A stretch of 64,000 nucleotides of DNA, taken from contig NZ_JAFKCV010000002.1 in the NCBI RefSeq assembly GCF_017254865.1, positions 1-64,000 of the forward strand. Reading direction: 5' to 3'. The notes beneath the pieces are model-generated. The model did not search any database, was not told where the DNA came from, and saw nothing but the letters and a program-made list of their open reading frames with translations. Below, one piece after another: positions 45,202-54,282 of the stretch. The DNA comes from Bowmanella dokdonensis. GTDB taxonomy: Bacteria > Pseudomonadota > Gammaproteobacteria > Enterobacterales > Alteromonadaceae. Position numbers and translations under genes: made by a program. Position 1 is the stretch's first letter. The number at the start of each line of letters is the position of its first letter.

Positions 45202-45567
45202 ATGGCAAATTACGTGGACGGATATGTACTGCCGGTACCCAGAGAAAAACTTGAGGCTTACCGGAGTATGGCGCAAAGGGCAGGGGAAATATGGCGGGAG
45301 TATGGGGCCCTGGAGTATTGCGAATGGGTGGCCGAGGATGTGCAACCGGGTAAGGTGACCTCCTTTCCTCAGGCCGTACAATTGCAGGACGGGGAAACTG
45401 TGATTTTTGCCTGGATCACATACTCATCGAAGGAGCAAAGGGATGAAATCAATGCCAGGGTGATGAAAGATCCAAGACTGGCCGACATGATGGACCCGGC
45501 GACCATGCCTTTCGATGCCAGTCGTATGTTCTGGGGCGGTTTTGACAAGCTTGTTCAACTTAAATAG
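45202..45567 (+). CDS. DUF1428 family protein
   Basis: 121 residues from MANYVDGYVLPVPREKLEAY, with WREYGALEYCEWVAEDV, FAWITYSSKEQRDEIN and MPFDASRMFWGGF, the DUF1428 pattern. It has a dimeric ferredoxin-like (dabb-type) fold in known structures and no known activity. The start at 45202 follows a good GGAG ribosome site; an upstream extension of the frame is not conserved. Confidence 0.9.
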   Translation: MANYVDGYVLPVPREKLEAYRSMAQRAGEIWREYGALEYCEWVAEDVQPGKVTSFPQAVQLQDGETVIFAWITYSSKEQRDEINARVMKDPRLADMMDPATMPFDASRMFWGGFDKLVQLK

Positions 45568-45633
45568 TGAAGACCGCCAACCAATGTCCCGGCGCGGTAT
45601 AGTGACAAAACTGTCAGCCAATGGAGGAATGGA

Positions 45634-45825
45634 ATGAGCCTGACTCAATCTGTGGTATTCGAATGCCCTTACTGCATGACACCCAATGATCTGGAAGTGG
45701 ACAGCCTGCATGACCTTGACCAGCAACAAATTGTGGACTGCCAGATCTGCTGTCAGCCGATAGAACTGGTTATCCGGGAAGAGGGGGGAGTCTTTGAGGT
45801 TCAGGCGCAACGGGAGGACGACTGA
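45634..45825 (+). CDS. CPXCG-motif cysteine-rich protein
   Basis: 63 residues. Two Cys pairs, CPYCM (residues 11-14 region) and CQICC (about 36-40), form a zinc-ribbon-like knuckle; the acidic C-terminus follows. This is the small CPXCG family common in gammaproteobacteria, of unknown function. It is followed by a good terminator. Confidence 0.88.
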   Translation: MSLTQSVVFECPYCMTPNDLEVDSLHDLDQQQIVDCQICCQPIELVIREEGGVFEVQAQREDD

Positions 45826-45891
45826 GTCTTTCTGCTAGTGGAGAATGGGCCCGCTTGCGGCTAGGCTTAAGGAGTCAACCTGTAATGATAA

Positions 45892-45917
45892 GGCTCGCTT
45901 TCGTGGCGGGCCTTTTT
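45892..45917 (+). terminator. Rho-independent terminator after the CPXCG gene
   Basis: GGCTCGC / GCGGGCC (7 pairs, one G·T) with a 7-base loop, followed by TTTTT on the plus strand. Confidence 0.8.
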
Positions 45918-45975
45918 CATTCTGAAGGTTCAGGAAATGACAATCGTTCTTTTTCAGGAATAACGGAGATCCTAA

Positions 45976-46269
45976 ATGAGTAACATCAACAGACGAGACT
46001 TTATTAAGGTGTCAGGTGGATTACTGATTGGCCTGACAACCGGGGGACTGTCCCTTCGGGCCAGGGCTAAGGAGAAGGTCGACATGGATAATCCGACCGT
46101 TAAGGCGTTGAAATATGTGCATGAATCGCCAAAGGACGATCAGAATTGCGCCAACTGCATGCATATCGGCGGTGAAGCCGGACAGGAGTGGCGTCCCTGT
46201 GCGTTGTTCCAGAACAAGCTGGTCAGGAGCGAAGGCTGGTGTACGGCCTGGGTTAAAAAGCCGGGTTAA
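45976..46269 (+). CDS. Tat-exported high-potential iron-sulfur protein (HiPIP)
   Basis: 97 residues. A twin-arginine signal (NRRDFIKVSGGLL) is followed by a small domain with Cys58, Cys61, Cys75 and Cys89 (CANC, RPCALF, GWCTAW), the four ligands of the HiPIP [4Fe-4S] cluster. Periplasmic HiPIPs carry electrons to oxidases such as cbb3 types, so it could feed the oxidase encoded about 5 kb away; that link is inference. It has a strong own start and stands between a terminator and the TPR-GGDEF gene. Confidence 0.92.
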   Translation: MSNINRRDFIKVSGGLLIGLTTGGLSLRARAKEKVDMDNPTVKALKYVHESPKDDQNCANCMHIGGEAGQEWRPCALFQNKLVRSEGWCTAWVKKPG

Positions 46270-46353
46270 AGAGGTTTGGTTACGCAATTGGCCGTAGCAG
46301 CTACCGGCAGTTTGCTTATAATGAGGTACTGTTGTTGATGTACTGGAACCGCT

Positions 46354-48489
46354 GTGTCCCCTGTGGTTGGTCGATTTGTAGTTATTCTGTTGGTTTCTTT
46401 GCTCAGCCAGAGTATTTGCCTGGCGCAGAATACGCTCGGGCTGGTCACTACAAAAAATATCCAGGAAGCCCGACAGCAGGGCGATCTGGATTTGGCAGAC
46501 AAGTTGGCGGAGCAATATCTGCAAAGCGCCCTTGAACAGGGGAACCGCACAGAACAGGGCAGGGCGTGGATGGCCATGGCAGCCAATGCTATGGAGCGCA
46601 ATACTTATCCTCTGGCTCAGGAGCGCCTGCAACAGGCACTGGCCATTTTTCAGGAACAAGGAGAAAGGAAGTTACTGGCTGACGCCTATCGCCAGATGGG
46701 GCGCTCTTATCGGTACCAGTCCAACTACCAGCCGGCACTGGATTATGTCTATCTGGCCATGCAGATCTACCAGCAGTTGCAGGACAAAGCGGCCATCAGT
46801 GATGCTCACAGCAATATCGGCGTGATCCTGGAAAAAATGGGCCAGTACCAGGAGGCTATTCTGGCCCACCAGAAAGCGTTAGAACTCTTTCATGAGCTTA
46901 ATGACGCTGAGGGCATCGCCACCACCATCTTTAATCTGGGTGACATCCACCGGGTCCTGGGTGACCATCAAACGGCACTGGACTACTTCCAGGATGCACT
47001 GCGTCGTGATCTCGAGGCCGGCACACCCAAAGAAATCGCCTACAGCCATAACAAACTGGCTTATCAATACAGCACCCTGGGCAATTTTGAGCTGGCAAGG
47101 GAACATATAGAAAAGGCCATCCGCCTGTTCGAACAGATCCAGGCGCCACGGGATCTGGACTGGGCTATGACCACCCTGGCCAGACTGGAGCTGGAAAGTG
47201 GCAATCTCAGTTCTGCCAGACAAATTCTCGAGGGAGTTATCCAAAGAGCACGGGAAAACCTGTATCTGAGCCTGCTGGTCGATGCCTACCGGATGGCGGC
47301 AGAAGTGGCCTTGAAGCAGGAGGATAGTGCAGGGGCGCTGACCTACATTGATGCGGGTGTCATTCAGGCTAGAGAGAATGTTGAACGACACGACGAAGCT
47401 CTGCTGGAGTCCCTGCGCGTCCAGGCCCACCTGCAACAGGACGCCATGAAAGAGGCGTTCCAGGCATTGGAAAGGCAAAAGCAACTGGATGATGCTCTGC
47501 TGGACGAGAAACGCATGAGTACCATTGCCACCGTCCAGGCGCAGACAGAAAATATCCGACGGGAGCAACAGATCGAGCTGTTAAAGAAAGAACAGGCCCT
47601 GCAACAGGCCAAACTGGAACAGCAGCGCCTCTCGCGCAACCTGTGGATCACAGGGCTTTTAGCCTGCTTTATTATTCTTTTTATGTTCTACAAACGTATC
47701 AGTCAAAGGCGCCTGAATGCCAACCTGACCAGGGAAGTGGCCAGGCAGACGGATCAACTGCAGAAGCAAAATGCCGAGTTGGAACGGGCTTACCTGAAAA
47801 TGGAAGCCATCAGCCTGACAGATAAACTGACTGGACTGAACAACAGGCGCTTTCTGGAAAGCCATATTGAGGCGGATATGGAGCATTGCCGACGTCTCTA
47901 CCAGGATTGGCACACCGGCAAGGCCGAGCGCCCGCACAATGCCGACTTGGTGGTCTTCCTGCTGGATATGGATAACTTTAAGGGGCTAAATGACCAACAC
48001 GGTCATCTGGCTGGAGATGCCGTGCTGAAACAACTGAGCCAGCGTATGGAACAGGTTTTTCGTCATTCCGATTTTCTGGTTCGCTGGGGTGGCGAGGAAT
48101 TTGTGGCCGTGGCCAGGTTTATCAGTCGCAGCGATGCCAGGCAACTGGCCGAACGACTGCGACAGACCATTCAGGACGGGCCTTTTGCATTGGGCAACGG
48201 ACAAACCCAGCAACAGACTGCATCAATAGGTTATGTTTGCTACCCACTGGATGTTGAAACGGATGGCAGGGCAACCTGGCAGACTCTGATGGGACTGGCC
48301 GACACCTGCCTGTATGCAGCCAAGCAATCCGGGCGCAACCAATGGATAGGCATCGAAAGTCTGCGCCAGGAGCCTGGGAATCTGCAAACATTGCAAACCC
48401 AAAGCTTGCCTCAATGGTACGCTCAGGGCAGGGTAGAACTGGGCTGCTCCCTGACCGATCCTGAACAGATCCAATGGAGCAATCCCTAG
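46354..48489 (+). CDS. TPR-containing diguanylate cyclase
   Basis: 711 residues: signal peptide (1-24, ...SICLAQ), about seven tetratricopeptide repeats in the periplasm (about 30-370), a coiled coil, one membrane helix (about 431-448), a second coiled coil, and a cytoplasmic GGDEF domain. The active-site motif is intact GGEEF (579-583) with a DNFKGLNDQHGHLAGD metal/substrate region, so it should make cyclic di-GMP. No RxxD inhibitory site was noted. The start is a GTG at 46354. The stop codon TAG is made from the TA target repeat plus the first base of the MITE-like element, so the C-terminus may be altered by that insertion. Confidence 0.9.
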   Translation: MSPVVGRFVVILLVSLLSQSICLAQNTLGLVTTKNIQEARQQGDLDLADKLAEQYLQSALEQGNRTEQGRAWMAMAANAMERNTYPLAQERLQQALAIFQEQGERKLLADAYRQMGRSYRYQSNYQPALDYVYLAMQIYQQLQDKAAISDAHSNIGVILEKMGQYQEAILAHQKALELFHELNDAEGIATTIFNLGDIHRVLGDHQTALDYFQDALRRDLEAGTPKEIAYSHNKLAYQYSTLGNFELAREHIEKAIRLFEQIQAPRDLDWAMTTLARLELESGNLSSARQILEGVIQRARENLYLSLLVDAYRMAAEVALKQEDSAGALTYIDAGVIQARENVERHDEALLESLRVQAHLQQDAMKEAFQALERQKQLDDALLDEKRMSTIATVQAQTENIRREQQIELLKKEQALQQAKLEQQRLSRNLWITGLLACFIILFMFYKRISQRRLNANLTREVARQTDQLQKQNAELERAYLKMEAISLTDKLTGLNNRRFLESHIEADMEHCRRLYQDWHTGKAERPHNADLVVFLLDMDNFKGLNDQHGHLAGDAVLKQLSQRMEQVFRHSDFLVRWGGEEFVAVARFISRSDARQLAERLRQTIQDGPFALGNGQTQQQTASIGYVCYPLDVETDGRATWQTLMGLADTCLYAAKQSGRNQWIGIESLRQEPGNLQTLQTQSLPQWYAQGRVELGCSLTDPEQIQWSNP

Positions 48490-48886
48490 GGCGTGTTTAT
48501 CTTGCACATTGGCCTCTGTTGAGAGCGAAAATCCACTCAATCAAGGCGCGAGTAACGCCTTTAGCCATCTAAACAAGTTGGGATCAACGCGGAGTGAGGG
48601 ATTTTCAGCCTCAATCCTCCTTCGGGCTGGGATTATTTTTACTCGTATCAGCCCTGATACTCGCCGACAAGCGGCCGGCCAAGCCGTTAATAAATGCTCC
48701 GGGCATTTTTTCCGTCCAGCGGCGAGATATGAAATATATCCCTATATTTCACCGCTTCGCTGCTCCAGTGGGTTCCGTTCCCATTGGTCAGTCGCTTATG
48801 TAGGCCCACTAAACCGCACTCTTTCTTCCTTGCCGGGCAAAAAAATGGCCTCCAGCAGCGCATCAATATGCAAGCTAAACACGCCC
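48489..48886. mobile_element. 398-bp MITE-like element with terminal inverted repeats
   Basis: The ends GGGCGTGTTTA-T-CTTGCA-C-ATTG and the complement of the right end GGGCGTGTTTA-G-CTTGCA-T-ATTG form inverted repeats of about 23-24 bases with two mismatches. Both are flanked by TA (48487-48488 and 48887-48888), a possible TA target duplication as made by IS630/Tc1-type transposases. The interior has no credible gene; it includes partial inverted repeats (AAAATCC...GGATTTT) and a perfect hairpin GAAATATA-TCCC-TATATTTC near 48730. It fills the gap between the diguanylate cyclase and the convergent aminotransferase gene and could fold into a long structured RNA. Confidence 0.78.
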
Positions 48887-48889
48887 TAG

Positions 48890-50194
48890 TTAGGCGAGGG
48901 CACGGATGCCTGCCAGAGCCCGTTCAATTTCTTCTTCGTTATTGATCAGGCTCGGCGCAAAGCGGGCATAGCTTTGCCGGTAAGGTGTCGCGCTCATGAT
49001 GATGCCTTTTTCATGCATGCGGCTGACCACCTCTTCTGGGCCCATTCCTTCCACCTCAAAACACACCAGCCCAGAGGAGAGGTCGTCAGATGCCGGCGTA
49101 TGCAGTCTGACATGTTTCATGCCTGCCAGCCCTGCCTTGGTCTGACTGTTCAACTGGTGAATACGCGACTGGATCTTGTCCTTGCCCAGCGCCAGGTGCA
49201 GCTTGAAGGCCTCAGGCAATGCCCACCGGTGCTCGAAGGAATGGAATCCACCAGGTGTCATATGTTCACCTATGGGTACCTGATCCTGTGTACTGCCGCC
49301 CAGCCATACGTCATAGGAGCGGCTGAAGGACGGGATCACTGCCAGGCTGTTGTGCCAGCCACGTTCTGAACCCCAGACAAGGCCGGTACCGCGGGGGCCG
49401 AAGATCCATTTATGGGTGCCGGCGATAAAGAAGTCACAGCCCAGACTCGGCACATCTACATTCTCGATGCCAAATCCATGCACCCCATCCACACAGAAAA
49501 CGATCTGATCCGCTTCTTCACGATCTGCATTAACCGAGTCAATCAGGTCAGCCATGGATCTTACCGGCAGCTTGACGCCGGTGGAGGAGTGCACCCAGGT
49601 CACCGCGACGACCTTGGTATTGGTTTTGATGGCCTCCTCCAACTTCTCAACAACCCCGGCTTCGGTGATCGTGGCGGAATCTTCGTACAGGGCAATACGC
49701 CGCACCTGGGCGCCGGTGCGCTCTGCGCGCAGTTGTAAGGACAAGTCGGTAGAATAGTGATCATGCACTGTCTGCAGGATTTCATCGCCCGGTCGCAGTT
49801 TAAGACCGCTGTAGACCATCGCCAGTCCCATGGTGGTGCTGTCGGTCAGGGCAATTTGCTCGCCTTTACCGCCCATGTAGCTGGCTGCTGAGGCTGCCAC
49901 CTCTGCATCAATGGTCATAAAATGTTCGTGCCAGTAGTCCGCAGGATTCTCGTCAAAGGCCTGGCGGTGCCGTTCTATGGCATCGGCTACGGGCTTGGGG
50001 TGGGACGCCAGTAAAAAGGTGGCCAGGTGGATATAACTGCGGGTCAGGGCAAACATGTCCCGCAGGGCTGGCCAGTCCCCTGCCTTGATGTTAGCCGGAA
50101 GGGCAGCCATAGTGGAGGCATGGGCCGAAGGATTGAGTCCTAGCACAGCGGGCAGGCTCAGACTGGAGAGTTTGAGAAAATCACGACGTTTCAT
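48890..50194 (-). CDS. Tat-exported class V aminotransferase-fold PLP enzyme
   Basis: About 434 residues. A twin-arginine signal (MKRRDFLKLSSLSLPAVLG) precedes a class V aminotransferase (cysteine desulfurase-like) fold. The PLP Lys is in FIAGTHKWIFGPRGTG, and VDGVHGFG holds the Asp that contacts the cofactor. Export of such PLP enzymes recalls the isopenicillin-N-epimerase-like group; the reaction is unknown. ATG at 50194 gives the compact Tat signal; 50206 is an alternative. Its stop codon is one base from the MITE-like element. Confidence 0.85.
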   Translation of the reverse strand: MKRRDFLKLSSLSLPAVLGLNPSAHASTMAALPANIKAGDWPALRDMFALTRSYIHLATFLLASHPKPVADAIERHRQAFDENPADYWHEHFMTIDAEVAASAASYMGGKGEQIALTDSTTMGLAMVYSGLKLRPGDEILQTVHDHYSTDLSLQLRAERTGAQVRRIALYEDSATITEAGVVEKLEEAIKTNTKVVAVTWVHSSTGVKLPVRSMADLIDSVNADREEADQIVFCVDGVHGFGIENVDVPSLGCDFFIAGTHKWIFGPRGTGLVWGSERGWHNSLAVIPSFSRSYDVWLGGSTQDQVPIGEHMTPGGFHSFEHRWALPEAFKLHLALGKDKIQSRIHQLNSQTKAGLAGMKHVRLHTPASDDLSSGLVCFEVEGMGPEEVVSRMHEKGIIMSATPYRQSYARFAPSLINNEEEIERALAGIRALA

Positions 50195-50289
50195 AGCGAG
50201 GCTCATTATCGCAGAGTGTGTGCAGTATAGGCCAAGATGCCGAAGCTGCACTGAATCTGCACGGTCTTCAATTTAACAGGGAGAAAATT

Positions 50290-51504
50290 GTGGCACTGGA
50301 AAAGTCATTGAATACCCCACTACTGACACTCTACGGCACTGGCACCATACTGGGAGCAGGAATATACGTCCTGATCGGAAAAATAGCAGGAGAGGCGGGC
50401 TACTGGATGCCATTGGCTTTTCTGCTGGCAGCACTGGTCGCGGCCGTCAACGGGATGGTGTATGCGGAGTTGTCAACCCGCCATCCAAGCGCGGGGGGAC
50501 CCACTGAGTACGTCAAACAAGCTTTGAAGAGCCGTTGGTTTGCCAGTGTTATCGGATGGATGATCGTCGCCACCGGAGTTGTCTCTGCGGCTACCATCGC
50601 CAACGGCTTTGCCGGCTATCTGGCGGAGTTTGTCCAGGTGCCGGCCTGGTTGACTAAGAGCCTGTTGTTACTGACTTTAGGGGGAGTAGCCATCGCCGGT
50701 GCCAGGGAGTCTGCCTGGTTTATGGCGATCACAACGACTCTGGGGATCCTGGGGCTTTTATGGATCTTATACCTGGGCTTTATTGATACAAGCCTGGAGC
50801 AGGGATGGGAATCCTATCGAACAGCCACCCCCAACCTCACCGACGGCTCGGTATTGACCGGTGTGCTGGCAGCCACATTCCTGGCCGTGTACGCCTTTAT
50901 CGGATTTGAGGATATGGTGCATGTGGCAGAAGAAACCGAAAAGCCCAAACGGGCTATGCCCATCGCCATCGTAATCGCGCTGTTGGTGTGCGCTGTACTT
51001 TATATTGGAGTTTCCATTGCCGCACTCATGGTGGTGGAGCCAGATGAACTGGCCAAGAGTGCCGCCCCTCTGGTTACTGTGACGGAGAAAGCGGGGTACG
51101 CCAAATGGCCTCTGGTGCTGCTCAGCCTTTGGATAATACTTAACGGGGCCCTGGCTCAGATCATTATGGCGACCCGGGTGCTTTATAATATGGGCGAGGG
51201 GCATGGGGCGCCAACCTGGTTTGGAAAGCTAAATAACAAAACTGCTACGCCAGTGTCTGCGACGGTGGTGACAACGCTGGTAATCCTGATTTTATCCGTG
51301 GCATTTCCTTTAAAGGCTTTAGCTTCCGCTACCAGCCTGATCATGTTGTTAATTTTTATTGCCTCTAATGTGGCGCTAATCATTCTGGAACGGCGCAAGG
51401 CCGATGCGCCCTTTGATGTGCCGGTCTTCCTGCCTTGGGTGGGATTAGTTCTCAGTCTTGCGCTGATGATCGGCAATTTCCTGGTGAAGGGCAGTGGCCA
51501 CTGA
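50290..51504 (+). CDS. APC-superfamily amino acid permease
   Basis: 404 residues from GTG at 50290, which has AGGGAGA before it. About 12 membrane helices start with LLTLYGTGTILGAGIYVLIGKIAGEAG, the substrate-binding GxGIYV loop of APC transporters; ELSTRHPSAGGPTEYV and FIGFEDMVHVAEET are also typical. COG0531-type. It runs divergently from the Tat-exported PLP enzyme with about 95 bases between them, a pairing that suggests a shared amino-acid-related role. The substrate is unknown. Confidence 0.88.
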   Translation: MALEKSLNTPLLTLYGTGTILGAGIYVLIGKIAGEAGYWMPLAFLLAALVAAVNGMVYAELSTRHPSAGGPTEYVKQALKSRWFASVIGWMIVATGVVSAATIANGFAGYLAEFVQVPAWLTKSLLLLTLGGVAIAGARESAWFMAITTTLGILGLLWILYLGFIDTSLEQGWESYRTATPNLTDGSVLTGVLAATFLAVYAFIGFEDMVHVAEETEKPKRAMPIAIVIALLVCAVLYIGVSIAALMVVEPDELAKSAAPLVTVTEKAGYAKWPLVLLSLWIILNGALAQIIMATRVLYNMGEGHGAPTWFGKLNNKTATPVSATVVTTLVILILSVAFPLKALASATSLIMLLIFIASNVALIILERRKADAPFDVPVFLPWVGLVLSLALMIGNFLVKGSGH

Positions 51505-51615
51505 CAAGTTTTGAGTCGGGAAAGATGAAAGCCGGCCGAATTCAAACAGCCGGCGAAAAAGCCACCGGGAACTGATGGCATGCTGGAAGGGAAATCATAT
51601 AAAGGCTTATACCAA

Positions 51616-52083
51616 TCAACGCCTTACATAGGCCTGATATTCCAGACGACTCACTCGGCTGTCTCTGTTTGAGTCCACATAACCAAAGTGTTTTTCAATT
51701 TGATTGTCGTCGGCTTCTTCCAATGAAATATAGCCATTCTCATCCTCATCCAGGGTGGCGAAGTCATGCTCAATGGGGTCAAGCTTGGCCACCTTTGCGT
51801 CTTTTGCCGAATCGACCACATCCTGGTCTTCAGCCACCAGACCCGCATTGGCCTGCATGTAGGCATTGAATTCCGCTCTGCTGATTTCACCATCTGTATT
51901 GCCGTCAATCATGGCGAAATGCTCCCAGATCTCATCATCATCGGCTTCTTCCTTGGAAATATAGCCGTCATGGTCATTATCCAGGCTTCCGAACGTACTG
52001 CCTATCTTCTCCAAGTCGTTACCTGCACAGGCAATCAATGTGACGCTCATGGTCGAAAGAGCCAGTAAACCTAATTTTGTCAT
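51616..52083 (-). CDS. EF-hand lipoprotein
   Basis: 155 residues with a lipoprotein signal (VTLIAC, Cys19). The mature protein has four EF-hand loops: DNDHDGYISKEE, DGNTDGEISRAE, DEDENGYISLEE and DSNRDSRVSRLE. The first three have the full set of acidic ligands; the fourth lacks the conserved Gly at loop position 6 (Ser instead), so it may not bind calcium. It is an exported calcium-binding protein of unknown partner. Confidence 0.88.
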   Translation of the reverse strand: MTKLGLLALSTMSVTLIACAGNDLEKIGSTFGSLDNDHDGYISKEEADDDEIWEHFAMIDGNTDGEISRAEFNAYMQANAGLVAEDQDVVDSAKDAKVAKLDPIEHDFATLDEDENGYISLEEADDNQIEKHFGYVDSNRDSRVSRLEYQAYVRR

Positions 52084-52363
52084 GATGTTTTCCTTCTGTT
52101 GCTAAAAGGCCCCAATCCGATTGGGTATGCATGGAAGCTTATTCAATGGACATGCCAAGATTGCCTGGATAGCAGCATCGCAGGGTCGAAACAGTTAGGG
52201 TGGTGCACACAGCCGTGATTGGTATAGAAATTTCAATCCTTGCGCAACAATTTCATTCTCTTCAGCCTTGGCAGCTCAATTTATGAGCATTCAGGTCAAA
52301 TCTCATTGATAATGTAACGCTTTCAGGGTAGATGTACGTCCAAACGAGCAGACTGCAGTACCG
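52084..52363. other. 280-base intergenic region
   Basis: Divergent promoters of the EF-hand lipoprotein gene and the small basic protein gene should lie here. No operator, repeat or RNA was recognised. Confidence 0.4.
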
Positions 52364-52636
52364 ATGAGAAAAGAAGAACAACTGGATTGGCTGGGCATGG
52401 AGCTGCCGAAAAAGCGCGGTGGCGCCAGAAAAGGGGCAGGGCGCAAGGCCTGGCGGGGAAAGACACAGGTAAAACGGGTGCCTGAACGTTATGCCGAAGC
52501 CATTGATGAACTGATTGCCCATCTGGATCAGATCCGCGGCAAAAACCGCCATAAGAGCGAACTGCTGGCCCGGGATCTGGATGACCGCCTGGTCAGGCTC
52601 ACTCTGACGAGCAAACACCACAAGCAAACAGATTGA
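52364..52636 (+). CDS. small basic protein with GGARKGAGRK motif
   Basis: 90 residues, not recognised. The N-terminal half has KKRGGARKGAGRKAWRGKT, an AT-hook-like or nucleic-acid-binding basic run seen in many small plasmid and phage proteins, followed by RVPERYAEAIDELIAHLDQI, which resembles a ribbon-helix-helix-type strand and helix. DNA binding is a guess. The start at ATG 52364 has a moderate upstream region only; the gene is isolated. Confidence 0.5.
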   Translation: MRKEEQLDWLGMELPKKRGGARKGAGRKAWRGKTQVKRVPERYAEAIDELIAHLDQIRGKNRHKSELLARDLDDRLVRLTLTSKHHKQTD

Positions 52637-52669
52637 TTTTGTAACATAAACAATGGGGTGACCCTGAAC

Positions 52670-54052
52670 TTACTCGGGTTTAAGGTCGGTGAGAAGCTTC
52701 CGGAAACTTTCGCTCTGATTCAGTAATTGTCGGCCTGTGCGGATCAACAGGTCCACATCCCTGGCCGGTAGATTAAAGTTGGTGGGCAGGTTCTTCAGAT
52801 AGTAGCGCTGAGCTTCATCGGCCACATGGTTAAAACTCACGTGGGTGAGGTAGATATCGGCACAGTAGACAGTGTTGCAACGCGCTCGGGGCTCAGCCTC
52901 CCTATCGAACTCACGCACGGCAAGCCGCAAAGCGCTTAGGGTATCAAAGCTGTAATTGTCCAGCGGTTTGGTGGCCGCCGTCAAAATGGATGTTACAAAG
53001 CCCGGCACACTGGCACTCTGATCCAAGTCCGTGGTCGGGTCGGTGGCGGCATCCACCACTATCACCACAAATTTACTGATCTTCTCCTGGTTGAAACGCT
53101 TAAGAATACTGTAGCTGACGCCATTATTCTCCAGCGCAAACAGCACAGAGCGCAGGCCCAGGTTATCTGCCACGCCCCCGTCCATCAGGTGGATATAAGG
53201 TCGTTCGGGTTCAAAGGATGCGGGGGCATAGTAGGAGCGCCGCCGGTCCACCATCTGGTAATTTTGCGGATTGAGCAACTGACTCTTGGCTGCATTAGTG
53301 ACCCACAATGGCTCCCGGTAAGCGCAGCCCGGGTTCAGAGCATGATTCTGGTAGGTAAGGGGAGTCAGTAAGCCCGGAAAAGCCGAAGAGGTGGCCACAG
53401 CTCTGGCCACCGGCAGACTCAACAAATCGCTGCACAGCAGATCAAACTGATCCTGAACAAAAGGAAACTGGCCGCCGGTGGTCATATCGGTACCATTGAC
53501 CATCACAAAGGGTTTGCCCAACTCCAGCATGGCCTGATAGCTGCGCTGGCCAAATAACTCCCGCTGATAGTAATCAAAAGCCAGATCCGAGCGGCCATAC
53601 TCAAAGCTGGCCAGTCTGAACCAGTTAAGTGGATTGAGCAGTTCCTTGGTCAATTCCCATTCAATGTCCTTATACAGGAAACCATCAGTAAACCCCGGAC
53701 CGAATACGCCATCGCGATAAAGCCCGTAGTACGCTGCGGTAAAACTGCCCCCCGATACTGAACTGATGATATCCACTTCATCCAGCAGGCGCTTTTCCTG
53801 GCCATGCCAGTCTATGGTGGTATCTCTAAAGGCTTCTAGCACCCCGTATGAAAGTGCAGCCGCACGGGTGCCCCCGCCTGAAAATGCCAGAATGATGAAC
53901 AAATCTTCAGAATTGTCGGGATTGATACGTTCCACCTGATCATATCTATAGCCCTGGCTTGGATCGTATTGCGCCAGCGGTTTTGCATGGTGGAACTGCG
54001 CGCAGCCGCCAAGCAACAGGCTTAGAAACAATAAAACCGCTGCGTGTTTCAT
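52670..54052 (-). CDS. patatin-like phospholipase lipoprotein
   Basis: 460 residues with a lipobox (LLGGC, Cys17). The patatin fold shows an oxyanion loop GGGTRAA (59-65), the nucleophile motif SVSGGSF (Ser100) and the catalytic Asp in LMDGGVADN, so the Ser-Asp dyad is complete. It should cleave lipid esters at the outer membrane or periplasmic face. ATGA overlap (54049-54052) couples it to the small upstream gene. It is the last gene of the pair. Confidence 0.9.
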   Translation of the reverse strand: MKHAAVLLFLSLLLGGCAQFHHAKPLAQYDPSQGYRYDQVERINPDNSEDLFIILAFSGGGTRAAALSYGVLEAFRDTTIDWHGQEKRLLDEVDIISSVSGGSFTAAYYGLYRDGVFGPGFTDGFLYKDIEWELTKELLNPLNWFRLASFEYGRSDLAFDYYQRELFGQRSYQAMLELGKPFVMVNGTDMTTGGQFPFVQDQFDLLCSDLLSLPVARAVATSSAFPGLLTPLTYQNHALNPGCAYREPLWVTNAAKSQLLNPQNYQMVDRRRSYYAPASFEPERPYIHLMDGGVADNLGLRSVLFALENNGVSYSILKRFNQEKISKFVVIVVDAATDPTTDLDQSASVPGFVTSILTAATKPLDNYSFDTLSALRLAVREFDREAEPRARCNTVYCADIYLTHVSFNHVADEAQRYYLKNLPTNFNLPARDVDLLIRTGRQLLNQSESFRKLLTDLKPE

Positions 54053-54282
54053 GGCGAATGAGGATCCTTGTCGAGGAAAGTGATCTCAAGGGGACAGTCG
54101 TAACTGGTGTTATCTATCAGGATTTCATGCAGACAGGGATAAAAGGTGAAGTCCGTTTTCAAAGTGATGGTATGAAAACCGGCGCTGACACGCAGCGTCT
54201 TGTTTACCAGGCCGATATCTGTGTCATCCAGCAAAACATGCGCCTGGATATCGGCAGAGAAATGTACGAATAGATATTCCAT
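54049..54282 (-). CDS. small beta-rich protein coupled to the patatin gene
   Basis: 77 residues from MEYLFVHFSADIQAHV, unrecognised. LLDDTDIGLVNKTLRVSAGFHTITLKTD recalls the PEGA surface-layer repeat, a small carbohydrate-binding-like sandwich. Two Cys (FYPCLHE, SYDCPL) may be paired. ATG at 54282 is favoured; a longer Cys-rich frame reaching 54468 is open but has no clear ribosome site. ATGA overlap with the patatin gene argues for a joint function. Confidence 0.5.
   Translation of the reverse strand: MEYLFVHFSADIQAHVLLDDTDIGLVNKTLRVSAGFHTITLKTDFTFYPCLHEILIDNTSYDCPLEITFLDKDPHSP

Noticed and set aside
48509-48889. 126-codon plus-strand open frame inside the MITE-like element
   Set aside because: No family resemblance, no ribosome site and it crosses the terminal repeats; the element looks non-coding.
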